Positions 32,362-43,420 of a stretch of 64,000 nt of DNA are shown in pieces. Numbering within the stretch: the stretch's first letter is position 1; the number at the start of each line of letters is the position of its first letter. Below the pieces are notes generated by a model. That model saw only the letters and a list, made by a program, of their open reading frames with translations, had not been told where the DNA came from and searched no databases. Source of the DNA: Malaya genurostris (taxonomy: Eukaryota > Arthropoda > Insecta > Diptera > Culicidae); contig NC_080572.1 in assembly GCF_030247185.1 (NCBI RefSeq), positions 41,074,896 through 41,138,895 on the forward strand, in the 5' to 3' direction. Position numbers and translations under genes: made by a program.

Positions 32362-32744
32362 AAAAGAAATTTACTCACCAGCGCCGAAAAAAGAAAAATC
32401 GTGTTCTTGCTCAAATGACAACACCAAACCACCTGAAATTACGTCGGTACGTGGGTCACCTACTACTCCACCAAAATCACTCTAGAAGTCGCCACTGCGC
32501 ATAGTAGCTTTTTCAGAAAAGCCATTGGCCAACTTGCCCCTTCGGTACCAGTCCCGGTCTCTCCTAATCGTTTTTTCAACAGTTGAAAGACAGATTGAAA
32601 AACAAAACAGAATTTATTGGAAGATGTGCTCTCTCATTTTAAGCTTCTTAAAATTTAAAAAGACGGATGGGTAACTGAATGACGTGAATACGAATAAAAC
32701 TGATATGCTTTTGAACGGATCTTAGTACCTGATTCCGAAAGTAC
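32362..32744. other. Unassigned, with a short repeat-family fragment
   Basis: Mostly unique-looking. At 32665-32703 (ggatgggtaactgaatgac, gtgaatacgaataaaactg) the tail motif of the TATA-box family recurs. Nothing else recognised. Confidence 0.35.
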
Positions 32745-33138
32745 CGGAACATTCATTTCATTTTCTCAGATATATGGCACCGATTTTTACAAACTTACGC
32801 TCGAATGGAAGATTATATGTTTTCGCACGTTACTATTGAATTTTATCCTGATTTGACTTTGGGTTCCGAAATTACAGGGAGTAGTACGTTTGAATTTTTA
32901 AACCGTCATTTAGAGCGACGCCTCAAAAAATGCATTTCTGTTTCTAAATTTGGTTCAAAACAGTTTCAATTTGCAGGTTATATTAGTGGTGGCCGAACGA
33001 ACCGATTTAAAAACCAGTATTGGACCGATTTTTATAAACTTTGACTCGAATGAAAGGGCTTATGGTTTTATAAACTAGTATTGAAGTTTATTCGGATAAA
33101 ATTTCTGGTCCGGGTGAAATGTGTCGAAACTCTTCCTA
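32745..33138 (+). repeat. Family A fragment
   Basis: Contains two family-A modules (gggttccgaaattacaggg; accgtcatttagagcgacg) in the same order as 22930-23300. It is interrupted at 33139 by an ITmD37E-like element. Confidence 0.6.
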
Positions 33139-33291
33139 AAGACTGTTCCAGAAAGTATAAACGCAACCAAAAACCGCTGCCATTTCGCAATGGTTCAGAA
33201 TCTGTCAATTTTTATGGCTTCGTACTGTTGTTTACACTCTTCTCTAGCCACTTGTGCGGTTGCTTATTCGTTTTCATTAGTTTGTTTCGAA

Positions 33292-34020
33292 ATGGGTGGA
33301 CTTTCAGCGGAACAACGTCGAAAAATTGTGCACAGAACGCGGACTGTCATTGAGAAAGATAGAAAAAATGGAAGGCGTAAGTGAAAAAGCCGTGCCTTTG
33401 AGGATAAACCGAAATCGGGTCGAAAAAAAGGTCCTGCTAACCCTCAGTTGGATAAACGTGTACTGAAGGCGTTCGAGCAAAAGAAGGAGGTTTCAGTTCG
33501 GGGTGTGGCCAAAAAAGTGGGCACTTCGAAGTCAAACGTTCTTCGTGCTAAAGAACGTTTGAATAATCGAGCCTATAAGAAACAGAAACAACCAAAACGT
33601 AGTCCGAAACAAGAAGCATCGATCAGGCCGAGGGTTCGAAAGCTGTACAATACGATTCTATACATCAAGGAATGTTTACAAAAACGACTTCTACCCATTA
33701 TTTGAAGCCACAAGGATCCTGTTGTCTTCTGGCAAGATCTTGCTTCTTGCCACTACTCGAAATCAACGGTTGAATGGAATGCCACCAAAAATGTCACTTT
33801 CATCCAAAAGAGATGAATCCACCAAATTGCCCACAACTTCGACCAATTGAGGAATTTGCGCATTAACGAAGGGACATCTTAGAAAACATGTCTCGGCAGC
33901 CGAAACCATTCAACAGTTCGAAAAAGATTTGAAAAAAGTTTCAAAACTTGTCGCCAAGAAGTCTGTACGGAATTTAATAAGTGAGTCAGCTAGTCTACAA
34001 TGGCTAAGTAGCAAATGTTG
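33292..34020 (+). pseudogene. ITmD37E-like transposase with internal deletion
   Basis: Starts MGGLSAEQRRKIVHRTRTVI (first HTH). A TGA at 33382 interrupts it, and it continues in frame with KSGRKKGPANPQLDKRVLKA, SVRGVAKKVGTSKSNV (second HTH), NNRAYKKQKQPKRSPKQEAS and RPRVRKLYN. The open frame then ends at 33705. Downstream, another frame gives NPPNCPQLRPIEEF, the motif around the last catalytic residue, and a Lys-rich C-terminus. The segment holding the first two catalytic Asp residues is absent. It could not catalyse transposition. Confidence 0.85.
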
Positions 34021-34064
34021 AGAATAATATTCTGTTGTTGTAGTCTAATATTATCAGTATATGG

Positions 34065-34192
34065 AATTTATTGAAAGATGGCTTTTTGGTCAATGTTTCT
34101 TTACAAAATATTTATTTTGCGTCAAAAGCTTTTGACGCAAAATAAATATTTTGTAAAGAAACATTGACCAAAAAGCCATCTTTCAATAAATT
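34065..34192. repeat. Perfect 128-bp palindrome without spacer
   Basis: I paired every base: 34065-34128 is the exact reverse complement of 34129-34192, centred on an AAGCTT (HindIII) site. The flanks carry a 13-bp direct repeat, CAGTATATGGAAT, at 34055-34067 and 34219-34231. So the palindrome plus 26 bp may be an insertion with a target duplication, or the product of an inverted duplication. It lies in the 3' untranslated part of the ITmD37E-like element. Confidence 0.95.
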
Positions 34193-34308
34193 ACAACAAA
34201 GTGGTCGTACCGTCTTCACAGTATATGGAATAAAATTTGAATATCTAACACTTGTGAATTATTTACAGCGAAATCAAAGCGCGTCCATACTTTCTGGGAC
34301 AGTCTTTA

Positions 34309-36632
34309 AAATCAGGAAAAGAAGCGCAGGAATTTGTTTTACGCACACACATTACTCAAACGCTTGCAAAGTGTCTTGCCTCTTAATAAGAGTACATCTT
34401 ATTTTGTTGGACAAAAAACTTCTATAAAGTGTTCTCATATATACAACAACTTGAGGAGGATCTCCACAATAAGGTTGCAAGTTCAATTAGGTTGAGGATA
34501 AGGTTGCAAGTTCAAGTCCTTTCTCTGGCGATTATTCTTCGCAAGTTTTATTATATTATCTCGGTATCTTTCTCGTTGACAGTGATGAAAAAAAAATGCA
34601 TTCGGCTTTGAGAGTGTTCTCTTTTAATGCTACAAAAAACACGTTTTGGTCGTGAAAAAACTGAATGATCGAATCGTCGGGATGGGATAGGAAAAACTCA
34701 TCGAATGTCACTGATTCTGTCACTGATATTCGTTGTGACTTGCGTTAAAAATAGAACATCAAGACTCTACGAAGTCGTTTAGCTTCCAGTAAATCTCACA
34801 TGCATGAAAAAACAGAAAACTAGAGTCGAACAAAATTGATAGTAATGAATTCCCCACTCATTTAAATGGCAATATTTTCGAAACCTTACACAGTTCGCTA
34901 TTGCAAGCAGCAAAGGTCAACGCCAATCGAATGCCATTTTACGCCGGACCTCTCCAGGCAACAATAAAATTAAGCAAATCCCGCACCAAAACGCAACCAC
35001 ATAATGCTCTCACCCTGGAGGCGCAATCATGTGTTGTAGATCTTGCACGGTTTTAAAAACTAATTTACAATTCGTTCAACAATCCGAGAGACCATCGGCA
35101 TCAATAATACCTACACAGAGGGAAACGAAAGATAGGAAGAGAGAGAGAGAGATATACACACACACAAACAGAGATGAAGAGCACTGGCGGAGTGCACTTT
35201 TACGCGAAACCAAATCAAAGCTGCTGGATGTTCGCCGGGGTCCCGATGGGACGGCAACCGGGGCGAGGTCCCAAAACCAATCTTATTTATTATGCCAATA
35301 CACAGCACTGGGCACCGCCAACCACCGTAATCATCAGTTCAGGCCGGCTGTACCAGCCTCCCGACGACGATCGTACTTGGATTGGGCTAAGTAAATAATC
35401 TTGTTTGCATAAAATTACAGTGATTGCCTCTTAGACGTATTTTGGTTTGTTCGCCCGTTTCTCGTTTGCCAGAGGTTTGTTGCTTTATCGGCTTTGAAGG
35501 ACTCGCGAGAAGTGGATCCTCTTCTTGTGTCTGCTGAAGCTTCTTTACTGCGGTCTGGGAGTTTAGTTGTATGAAAGGGAAGGCAAAGGGTTTCCGATGT
35601 GGCCCAAGATGGTCATTGTTCGTTTTTTTTTTGTTGGCTTATCATTCTTAGGAAAGTCCAGGAAAACCATTGTAATCCAAGTGATAAAATCCGTTTATTT
35701 AAAACAACATTCCATTTCGGAGTTTTTCCTTCAAAAAAACTTGATTTACGAAGATAAAAAAAACGATTATAAGATTCGACCATTTAGGTACATGGGTCAG
35801 ACTTATCCATGAAGTAAAACAAACAGCAAACCCACGAAGAAGGCAAGTCGACTCCAAACAGCTTTCCGAAGCATCCCATTTGAATAGCGCTGCTGATCCG
35901 GCAGAAGGGGTTTTCGTTTTCGCGCGCGCAACCAAGCGAAATTATGCTCGGCTTCATGGACAGAACTAACCACAACTTCATCGTGCATGTCGTTAAAAGA
36001 GGAAGAGAGGTGGGGGGAACTAAAGGCACCCCGCAAGTTTTCTGCGAAGAAAGACGCAGCAGACACACGGAAGCCGACAACAAAACTACGGTCAAGAACC
36101 ACTCCACAATCATTTGATTATTATATTAATTATGGAACCCGCACCGATTCAATGTTTATCAACAACATTCCTGTTTGGCCTTCGGCGGTGAGATTCTCCG
36201 AAGATTCTTCCCCGTGTTGCCGAGGTTTTTGCTTTCCGCTGAAAAACCTGCCGCTCGTCTTGACCGAGAAGCTGAACACTGGTAAATTAGTGGTTTATTA
36301 TGGTTCAGCCGTGCGTGAGGACGACTCGAAACACATCATCACCACGGTCCGGCGGTGTTGGATTGTGATGCTGCTCGGTCAATAATAAGATAAGACAGCG
36401 ACACAGAAACTGGAACGAATCTTCGGCGGCTGTTTGTTTTGATCTGTCCCCATTGTGATGGGGAAGGATCAATCGAGACAAACGAAGGCGCCTGTCAGCT
36501 GGATTGGATGTCGTTCCGAGAAATTGGTGCCTTTTCAAGAGATTGTTGCCTAGTGGGTTCGTGGAAGGTTTCGGTCGTTGAAGTTGCGGTATATTGCATT
36601 AAAATGTATTAAGCAGGTTGGCATAAACAACC

Positions 36633-36666
<34 letters not shown>

Positions 36667-36776
36667 TTAGGGATTTTAAGCTAACTTATTTTAACGTTTG
36701 TTTAGAATGCCTTCCTTGAAAACCAACATCTGCAAAACTGAAGTCTTATTAACTAATCGTTAAATATTTGAAGATT
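34309..36776. other. Repeat-poor island, no gene recognised
   Basis: 34309-35000 is A+T-rich. 35000-36540 is G+C-richer and CpG-containing, with a short (ga)n-(ca)n run near 35140-35165. Frames reach 132 codons (35987-36385 plus; 35784-36113 minus; 35029-35394 plus) but overlap on opposite strands and show no domain I know. A (GAT)n run closes the interval. Candidate host non-coding sequence; unproven. Confidence 0.3.
36633..36666 (+). repeat. (GAT)n microsatellite
   Basis: About 11 perfect gat units. Confidence 0.95.
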
Positions 36777-37140
36777 AGCGAATTTACCCGGCTTTGCTCG
36801 AAAATGTTTCGTAAAGGCAAAACTGCAAAAAGATCCTGGAAATAATCCTGCCAATTAATGTGACGAGATACAACTTTGAAAGTAACCCGATTTAAAAATA
36901 CTCCGTACATGCTCTGACTACACACGGACAGTATGCCATCTTAGATCTCATGATAGTTCTCGTCGAATCGGGTTAGTTTCTTCCTATAGATACCTTCCTA
37001 GTAGCCTCTGGGATGCAGAAAGTATATGTGCTTGTAAAAAAGTGACCATTTGTGATGAACAATTTCTCAGACTCCAGAGGTTCTATACACTCCCTTTTCG
37101 CTATAAACGTGCTTATGACCAGTATTAAAAAAAAAAAAAA
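36777..37140 (+). repeat. Composite repeat, truncated copy 2
   Basis: Opens gaatttACCCGGCTTTGCTCG, then aaatgtttcgtaaaggc. It follows 5338-5760 through atctcatgatagttctcgtc, agtagcctc and atatgtgcttgtaa. It ends in an A-run near 37124-37140, before any tandem unit. The copy lacks the MITE found in copy 1. Confidence 0.65.
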
Positions 37141-37879
37141 ACTACGAAAATCGTTGGGAAAAAAATCAAAATCGAAATTTTTTTCAAGTGATTTTTAGAC
37201 AAAAAATGCGATTGGGTAATGTCAGATACATAACTGGATGATGTGAATATGGACACACTTCGGAATTTTTTTTGTTCGAGCGAATTCCATGCCTGTTTTT
37301 TTTAAGTTATTTACATAATAGAAAACATTTATGTCGAATCTTACCGAAAATTTGGAATGATTTTGCATTGCATCTGTCATAAAATTGTAAATAAAATGAC
37401 CACGACTACCGAAGTATGACATGAACAAAAATCAAATGAAACTGAATGTTTTCAATTTAAAACGCAAAATATTCCTATTTTTAGGGGTACCTTGGGCAGT
37501 GCAATGCATATTTGGTAAATTGTTGTATCTGAAATATATAGCAATGTATAAGTCATAAATTTTAAAATAATTTTAAAATTTTCGTCAACTCATAAAGCTG
37601 TATCGTATTTTTATTAATAGTCAAATTTTTGTTACTTGTATTATCTATAGGAACCGAATGAGCAGTATACAGCTCATGCCAAAGATTTCGACTTGTTACA
37701 AAGAATAAACAATTTCTGTATAGGCGAGAAATTCAATTATAAGGGCATTTGGGTTATAAATTGTATGACTAAATTGACCGTTTTAAACAACATGCACAAA
37801 TATGTTTCCCTCATATTAGTCAATTAAAAATACTCATGGTTTATAACCATTCATAGTCAGTATCTGTTTTACTATTAAT
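37141..37879. other. Unassigned, with a short repeat-family fragment
   Basis: At 37210-37250 the tail motif of the TATA-box family recurs (gggtaatgtcagatacataa). The remainder is A+T-rich with no recognised feature. Confidence 0.35.
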
Positions 37880-38085
37880 CCGGTTTGGCGGTTCAATGCA
37901 TACGGCGCTGCCTTTACAAGCCAGTTGTCATATGTTCGAGCCCCGATCTGGAAGGATTCATAGTGTCAGTAGGATCCGTAATACTAGCCATGCAATGATT
38001 CCTGTACGCTAAGAATCGGCTGCGATGTCTGTTGAAACAGAAATGCCAAATTTCACAAAAGGAATGTGTAATGCCAAAAGGATGT
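37880..38085 (+). repeat. tRNA-derived SINE (Val-like head), full length
   Basis: The head gtttggcggttcaatgcata leads into an anticodon-arm-like stretch with a tttacaa loop (TAC anticodon position) and a B-box, ATGTTCGAGCCCC. The body ctggaaggattcatagtgtc, ctgttgaaacagaaatg and cacaaaaggaatgtg follows. The head is a degraded tRNA with internal RNA polymerase III boxes; it is too diverged and lacks a proper acceptor stem, so it is not a tRNA gene. Related copies lie at 27474, 47524 and 56326. Confidence 0.8.
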
Positions 38086-38249
38086 GTAAAAAAACACAAA
38101 ATCTGTTTTACTAGCGAACAAGGCGTGTCGTAAGTCCACAGCACTCAACCCTAGAACGCTCTCGTGTGGGTACACAGTTCGAAAAATTCTTGTGATTTTA
38201 CATCTAATCAGATGCACATAAATGAAGCGTCATATTTCACACAAATATA

Positions 38250-39174
38250 AAGGGTGATTTTTTAAGAGCTTGAGAACTTTTTTAAACAATAAAACGCATA
38301 AAATTTGCAAAATCTCATCGGTTCTTTATTTTAAACGTTAGATTGGTACATGACATTTACTTTTTGAAGATAATTTCATTTAAATGTTGACCGCGGCTGC
38401 GTCTTAGGTGGTCCATTCGGAAAGTCCAATTTTGGGCAACTTTTTCGAGCATTTCGGCCGGAATAGCCCGAATTTCTTCGGAAATGTTGTCTTCCAAAGC
38501 TGGAATAGTTACTGGCTTATTTCTGTAGACTTTAGACTTGACGTAGCCCCACAAAAAATAGTCTAAAGGCGTCAAATCGCATGATCTTGGTGGCCAACTT
38601 ACCGGTCCATTTCTTGAGATGAATTGTTCTCCGAAGTTTTCCCTCAAAATGGCCATAGAATCGCGAGCTGTGTGGCATGTAGCGCCATCTTGTTGAAACC
38701 ACATGTCAACCAAGTTCAGTTCTTCCATTTTTGGCAACAAAAAGTTTGTTAGCATCGAACGATAGCGATCGCCATTCACTGTAACGTTGCGTCCAACAGC
38801 ATCTTTGAAAAAATACGGTCCAATGATTCCACCAGCGTACAAACCACACCAAACAGTGCATTTTTCGGGATGCATGGGCAGTTCTTGAACGGCTTCTGGT
38901 TGCTCTTCACTCCAAATGCGGCAATTTTGCTTATTTACGTAGCCATTCAACCAGAAATGAGCCTCATCGCTGAACAAAATTTGTCGATAAAAAAGCGGAT
39001 TTTCCGAATGGACCACCTAAGACGCAGCCGCGGTCAACATTTAAATGAAATTATCTTCAAAAAGTAAATGTCATGTACCAATCTAACGTTTAAAATAAAG
39101 AACCGATGAGATTTTGCAAATTTTATGCGTTTTATTGTTTAAAAAAGTTCTCAAGCTCTTAAAAAATCACCCTG
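38250..39174 (-). mobile_element. DD41D Tc1/mariner element, snap-back derivative
   Basis: The ends AGGGTGATTTTTTAAGAGCT are inverted and flanked by TA (38248-38249 and 39175-39176). The inverted repeat is about 172 bp long on each side (38251-38423, 39003-39173). It includes the last ~20 codons of the transposase, so the 3' end of the element has been copied in reverse over its 5' half. The result is a 925-bp element with two identical 3' ends. The arms are almost identical, indicating a young event. Confidence 0.85.
38357..39016 (-). pseudogene. DD41D transposase, catalytic domain only
   Basis: 219 codons are open without any stop. Catalytic motifs are FSDEAHFWLNGYVNKQNCRI, then WFQQDGATCHTA, then PPRSCDLTPLDYFLWG. 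The second and third Asp (QQD and LTPLD) are separated by 41 residues, which places it in the DD41D (rosa-like) group. Family members have about 120 further N-terminal residues with two HTH domains. Here these are replaced by the inverted copy of the 3' end, so the frame starts at a GTG inside that arm and has no proper start. It could retain a folded catalytic core but not end recognition. Confidence 0.85.
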
Positions 39175-40229
39175 TATATTCAAGAACATGTAAAATTGTG
39201 TTATTTGAAAATTACATGGCTTTAAAACGACAGGATTAAAAATCAAAAGATCGACATCAACATCGCAACTTGAACCGAAAAACATTCGAACACAAAGCAC
39301 ACCAGTTAGTCGACTGAGCCACAGAAGCACATATCTGCTTGGCTGGTAAACCGTGCATATAAATTCATACAGTCTCACTTGCTACCCGATTGCAAATTAC
39401 ACTCGGAGCCAGTAAATTTCTGTTCGATTGGAATATTGTGTCATTTGAGAAGTTAAGTAGTTATGAATTGTATCGTTTGAAGAATTATGTCACCTGTAAA
39501 ATTTATAATTTCTTTCTGTGTAGGTTTCTACCCCAGCGCTAATTCAAACCTCCGTTATTTGGGTCTTTCATTTATACTGATACATTATTTTTGTTTCACT
39601 TGACCGGCTGAGTTATAACCATTTAAAGTTATTCTGGGGTAGAAATGTACCCCACGAGAGCGCCTACGTTAGTATTTTGTTGGAAGCGAAAAATATGGAA
39701 ATTTGATTATAACTTTTTGGTGAGCAAAATATCTAAACACATTATGCGAGAAAAATGTAAAGGATACTGTTATTCAAAACATTGCTGAACAATAGCAATG
39801 TCTATTTTGTGGTAGCGAATGTTTGATTTAAAAAAAAACAATTAAGAGGTGGTCTGTACGAGGGAAGTGATGCCGGAATTTTTCGCTTCACGAATAAAAG
39901 ATACAAAACACTTTCGTTATACTGGAATATGTTATAATTTTTATTTCATGCAAAATCATTTTTGAATAACCTGCAACACATGATTCATCATCTTCTGTAA
40001 CCCACCTTTCTATCTGTTGCATAAAGAATAGCTATAGAATACAGAATACAATAGCTTAATCTACATATGGCGATAATGATTACTTGCATGTTGCTGGAGT
40101 TATAACAAAATGAAGGTAGAAGGAAAATTTCGCACGATGTTTTTGGAATGCTGCGCGACATATTTTGGTACTGAATTTCACCTTAATGCTCGTTCATACT
40201 AAAAATTTTCGAAAACTTCTACTGTGAGT
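39175..40229. other. Unassigned interval
   Basis: A+T-rich, no long frame, no repeat recognised apart from the adjoining family fragments. Confidence 0.3.
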
Positions 40230-40418
40230 TATTTTTAGATTTCTCATACAACTGAAAACTTTATCATAAATTTCTGAACATAGTTTCGATGGTATGAAGA
40301 AGAAATTATGTTGCTGCCTTAAATACAACAAGTGATGTTCACGATTAAGTCGAACCCATCCTTAAACAGGGTACATTTTGAAAAGGTGTCCCAGAGTAAA
40401 GTAAGTCGTATTCACGAC
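40230..40418 (-). repeat. TATA-box repeat family, truncated copy 4
   Basis: Ends at 40418 with gtcgtattcacgac. Read leftward it follows the start of the family through gttcacgattaagtcgaacc and the attatgttgctgcc block. It breaks off near 40230, before the TATA box. Confidence 0.65.
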
Positions 40419-40497
40419 AAAAAACATCGATTTGAAAACGTACTCTAGATTTTTTTACAAACGCGATCCTCACTGAAATTGATCTCATATGACAATA

Positions 40498-41763
40498 ACA
40501 CATGGATCAATAAGTCCCGAGACTAACAATGGAAACAACATTTTTTTTGCAAAATTTTTTTTATTCATCGACATAATCACCTTTTAGGGTGATACAATGG
40601 TTCCAACGTTTTTCCAATTTTTCAATACCATGTTTATAAAAAAATTTATCTTTCGCTTCAAAATAAGCTTCAGTTTCAGCGATGACCTCCTCATTTGAGC
40701 CAAATCTTTTTCCCTGGAGCATTTTTTTAAGATCAGCAAAGAGCCAGTAGTCACTGGGGGCTAAATCTGGCGAGTATGGGGGTGGGGAAGCAGATCAAAG
40801 CCCAATTCGTTCAATTTCGCCATTGTTTTTATCGACTTGTGGCAGGGTCCATTGTCTTGATGAAAAAGGATTTTTTTTCTCTGCATGTGCGGTCGTTTTT
40901 TTGCGATTTCCTCCTTCAAACGCACCAGTAAGTCAATATAATAATCACTGTTGATCGATTTACCTTTTTCGAGGTAGTCAATGAAAATCACGCCATGCGT
41001 ATCCCAAAAACCTGACGCCATGACTTTGCCAGCTGACTGCTGCGTTTTCGGACGCTTCGGACGGCTTTCGCCAACTGTGCGCCACACAGATGACTGCCGC
41101 TTCGACTCTGGAGTGTAGTGATGTATCCATGTTTCGTCCATGGTCACGTAACGACGCAAGAAATCTTTTTTGTTGCGAGTAAATAGCGATAAACTGCTTT
41201 CTGAATCATCGACTCGTTGCTGTTTTTGTTCCATCGAAAGCAATCGCGGCACCCACTTGGAAAAAACCTTTTTCATGCTCAATTATTCATGAAGGATAGT
41301 AAATACACTTCCATATGATATCTGTGTCATCTCAGCAATCTCACGGAGCTTCACTTTACGATCTATCATTATAATTTTTGTCACTTCACTCACATTTTCC
41401 GGTGTAACGGCTTCCACAGGTCTACCCGAGCGTTCCGCGTCATTTGTGTCGGTACGACCACGTTTAAACTCGGCGAACCACCGACAAATCCACCGACATT
41501 TTCCAATCTATTGTTTCGCTTGCACGGTGTTTTTACCCATTAAAAAATAATGTTTTATCAAAACACGAAACTCGGTTTTTTCCATTTTTTCAACAAACTA
41601 CAAAACGACTTTACTCCAACCTCGATAACTCAGCTGTTTCTGGTCGGATCGACTTAAAATTTTGACCCGTTTCAAGCAAAGGTTTGTACTCTAGAAGACG
41701 TGGTTACTGGTTTACTACGAGCGCCATCTCTGCTTTAGTCTCGGGACTTATTGATCCATGTGT
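40498..41763 (-). mobile_element. Near-complete mariner element (1266 bp)
   Basis: The ends ACACATGGATCAATAAGTCC are exact inverted copies, extending to about 28 bp (ccgagact follows). TA flanks both sides (40496-40497 and 41764-41765). Length, ends and target duplication are those of a standard mariner transposon. The single gene inside is transcribed leftward and carries only a few lesions, so the copy is fairly young. Confidence 0.9.
40561..41585 (-). pseudogene. mariner DD34D transposase, a few inactivating lesions
   Basis: Start MEKTEFRVLIKHYF at 41585, stop at 40561; the span equals about 341 codons, the usual mariner size. The two HTH domains (to about 41290) are followed by the conserved YVTMDETWIHHYTPESKRQS with the first Asp, then QSAGKVMASGFWDTHGVIFI and HQDNGPCHKS with the second Asp. 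A one-base deletion near 40783 shifts HPPYSPDLAPSDY out of frame. In-frame stops occur near 41284 and 41508. The C-terminal tail is readable in the shifted frame to GDYVDE. Known role: cut-and-paste transposition into TA. This copy is inactive. Confidence 0.9.
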
Positions 41764-41765
41764 TA

Positions 41766-42236
41766 AATCAGTTGTGAAAAGTTCACTAGCGGACATTTTC
41801 TTCGATGATATTCAACAGAAAAGTTCGCATATTGATGCCTTTTAAAAATAAAAGATTTCTCAAGGCCTTCAAAACAAACTTCCGTTTCTGCCTTAGCATT
41901 CAACGAAAATATCTTTCCCTGGAGAAACAGATTCGGAATTATATAATAGTCGCCGGGGGCCAGGTTTGGAGAGTACGGGGGATGGTTTGCAAATCCGTAC
42001 AGCAAATCATTCAATTTCACCATTCCGTTTTATCCATGAATGCGCTGATGCGTTCATTTTCATAGCTTTATGAATACTAGAACTCGTCTGACAAGATCTG
42101 TTATTCAAACACTAGTGTATAGATTGTCATGAAATTTGGTATTGGGCCATCTAGATGCTTGTTCTCAACAAAAATATTCACGGTTCGAAACTATTCATGT
42201 ATTTTCTGTGAGACGGCCGGGACTTTTCATTCCATG
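41766..42236 (-). pseudogene. mariner C-terminal fragment with right inverted end
   Basis: The 86-codon frame 41763-42023 contains HPPYSPNLAPGDYY (third catalytic Asp region), then LFLQGKIFSLNAKAETEVCF and an EGLEKSF-type C-terminus. The sequence from 42205 to 42236 (ccgggacttttcattccatg) resembles the inverted end of the neighbouring mariner. It looks like an older copy with an internal deletion, lying directly beside the younger one at 40498-41763. Confidence 0.7.
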
Positions 42237-42689
42237 TAGTATCTGATATGACTATCGAAAAGAAGATATATATGATATATTCTAAATTCATTCAGCAATA
42301 TCGTGGTGGTAGAGTAATATCCGCAATTAGAGTAGCAAGAGCTGAGAAAAATAATAGTTCTAATGATAATTAAAACATTTATAATAATCCAATCACAAAG
42401 CGTATTATTCAGCTGACGAAAAAATATTATCCAATTTAACTTGAATATCACACGCAGAAGTAACAGGAACGCAGGCTATCGCTGTGTCAATTCAAACCCT
42501 GTGCCTGTTGTGTGTTTGAGACATTCAGAATGCTGCGCTCCTGTTACAAATATAAGTCAAATTCGTCTTAAATAGCGTTTTTTGGATTTAATCTAAATAG
42601 TGCAGTGTAATCAACCAAACTGAAAAGAATTCTGGAAATCGCAGAGAATAAATAAACACGTATTAGCTAAGTTTTGCAAAGTTGGTTTA
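42237..42689. other. Unassigned interval
   Basis: A+T-rich, with one 74-codon minus frame of no recognisable type. Confidence 0.3.
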
Positions 42690-43420
42690 TTTAACCTTCT
42701 CTTCTAGGGTAAATGCCCTCTCCTTGGACTTAACACTACCCACCAAATTCTGTGCAACACTTGTGTTATCTTTTTTACACACTTTCATCCATTTTTTCTT
42801 CAAATCCTTGTCGTTTTTTGAAAATCGTCCTTGTTTTCCGAAGCTTTACCTTCATGATTGCCTAGAATTATCCGATTGGGCAAAGTTCTGGCGAGTTCAG
42901 CGGATACGCTTCTTTGGTACAAAAATAACAAACGTTTGCTTAATACCACCGGTTTTATGTAACGGGACAAAACAGAATGTCACCTTCATGGGACAGGAGG
43001 AAGCGTAATAAGCGCTTCGAGAGGCATTATGTATTTGACAATTGATAGTGACGGTTATTATACACGGCTTGCTGAATTTGAACACACAGCCGCAGATCGT
43101 CTGCTATACAAATGCTTCTTGTAAAATTTTCAGACCTTATTCTTCCGAAGCTTTTCCGGAACATCCAGGTGGGACTTGCCGACGCAAAAATCTAGGCCAG
43201 GGATCTGCTTGGTATTCGTTTTAATGTTCATCTCGTCATCAATTACGATGCATTTCGGCTACAGCCAACAACCTGCGGTACAGTATCCTTGGGCGTGATT
43301 TGATAATCCTTCAAGGCCCACCTAAATACGTGTTGTAAGAACCAGATGGGCGAATCAAAAGGTTCGGATTGTGCTCATCTTCTACTGCCTTCACAGAGTT
43401 GCATTTCTTCGCTATTTATT
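42690..43420 (-). pseudogene. ITmD37E-like transposase relic
   Basis: Reading leftward across several frames there are: a QVPPGCSGKASEE / SPTWMFRKSF segment matching the SHLDVPEKLR region after the first catalytic Asp; RIPSRSLA matching the KQIPGLDF region; and QTICGCVFKFSKP matching WQAICGCGLKSRP. Downstream, ARTLPNRIILGNHEGKASEN resembles the C-terminal part. Stops and frameshifts are frequent, so it is an old copy. Orientation and motif order are consistent with one gene. The terminal repeats were not located. Confidence 0.55.

Larger units (their letters stand above)
33139..34306 (+). mobile_element. ITmD37E-like element with both ends, TA target duplication
   Basis: The left end AAGACTGTTCCAGAAAGTAT and the right end (read inward) AAGACTGTCCCAGAAAGTAT match at 19 of 20 bases, and similarity continues for a few more. 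TA flanks both sides (33137-33138 and 34307-34308). Inside is a decayed transposase in the plus direction and, before the 3' end, a perfect 128-bp palindrome. At 1168 bp it is shorter than an intact Tc1/mariner element because the catalytic core is deleted. Confidence 0.85.

Noticed and set aside
34460..34530. tRNA-like phrase aaggttgcaagttcaagtcc
   Set aside because: A B-box-like string is present, but there is no A-box at the right distance and no cloverleaf; the phrase is a short local duplication.
37880..38085. Possible tRNA gene (B-box and anticodon-like loop)
   Set aside because: No proper acceptor stem, a long non-tRNA body, and three related copies in the window; it is a tRNA-derived SINE.
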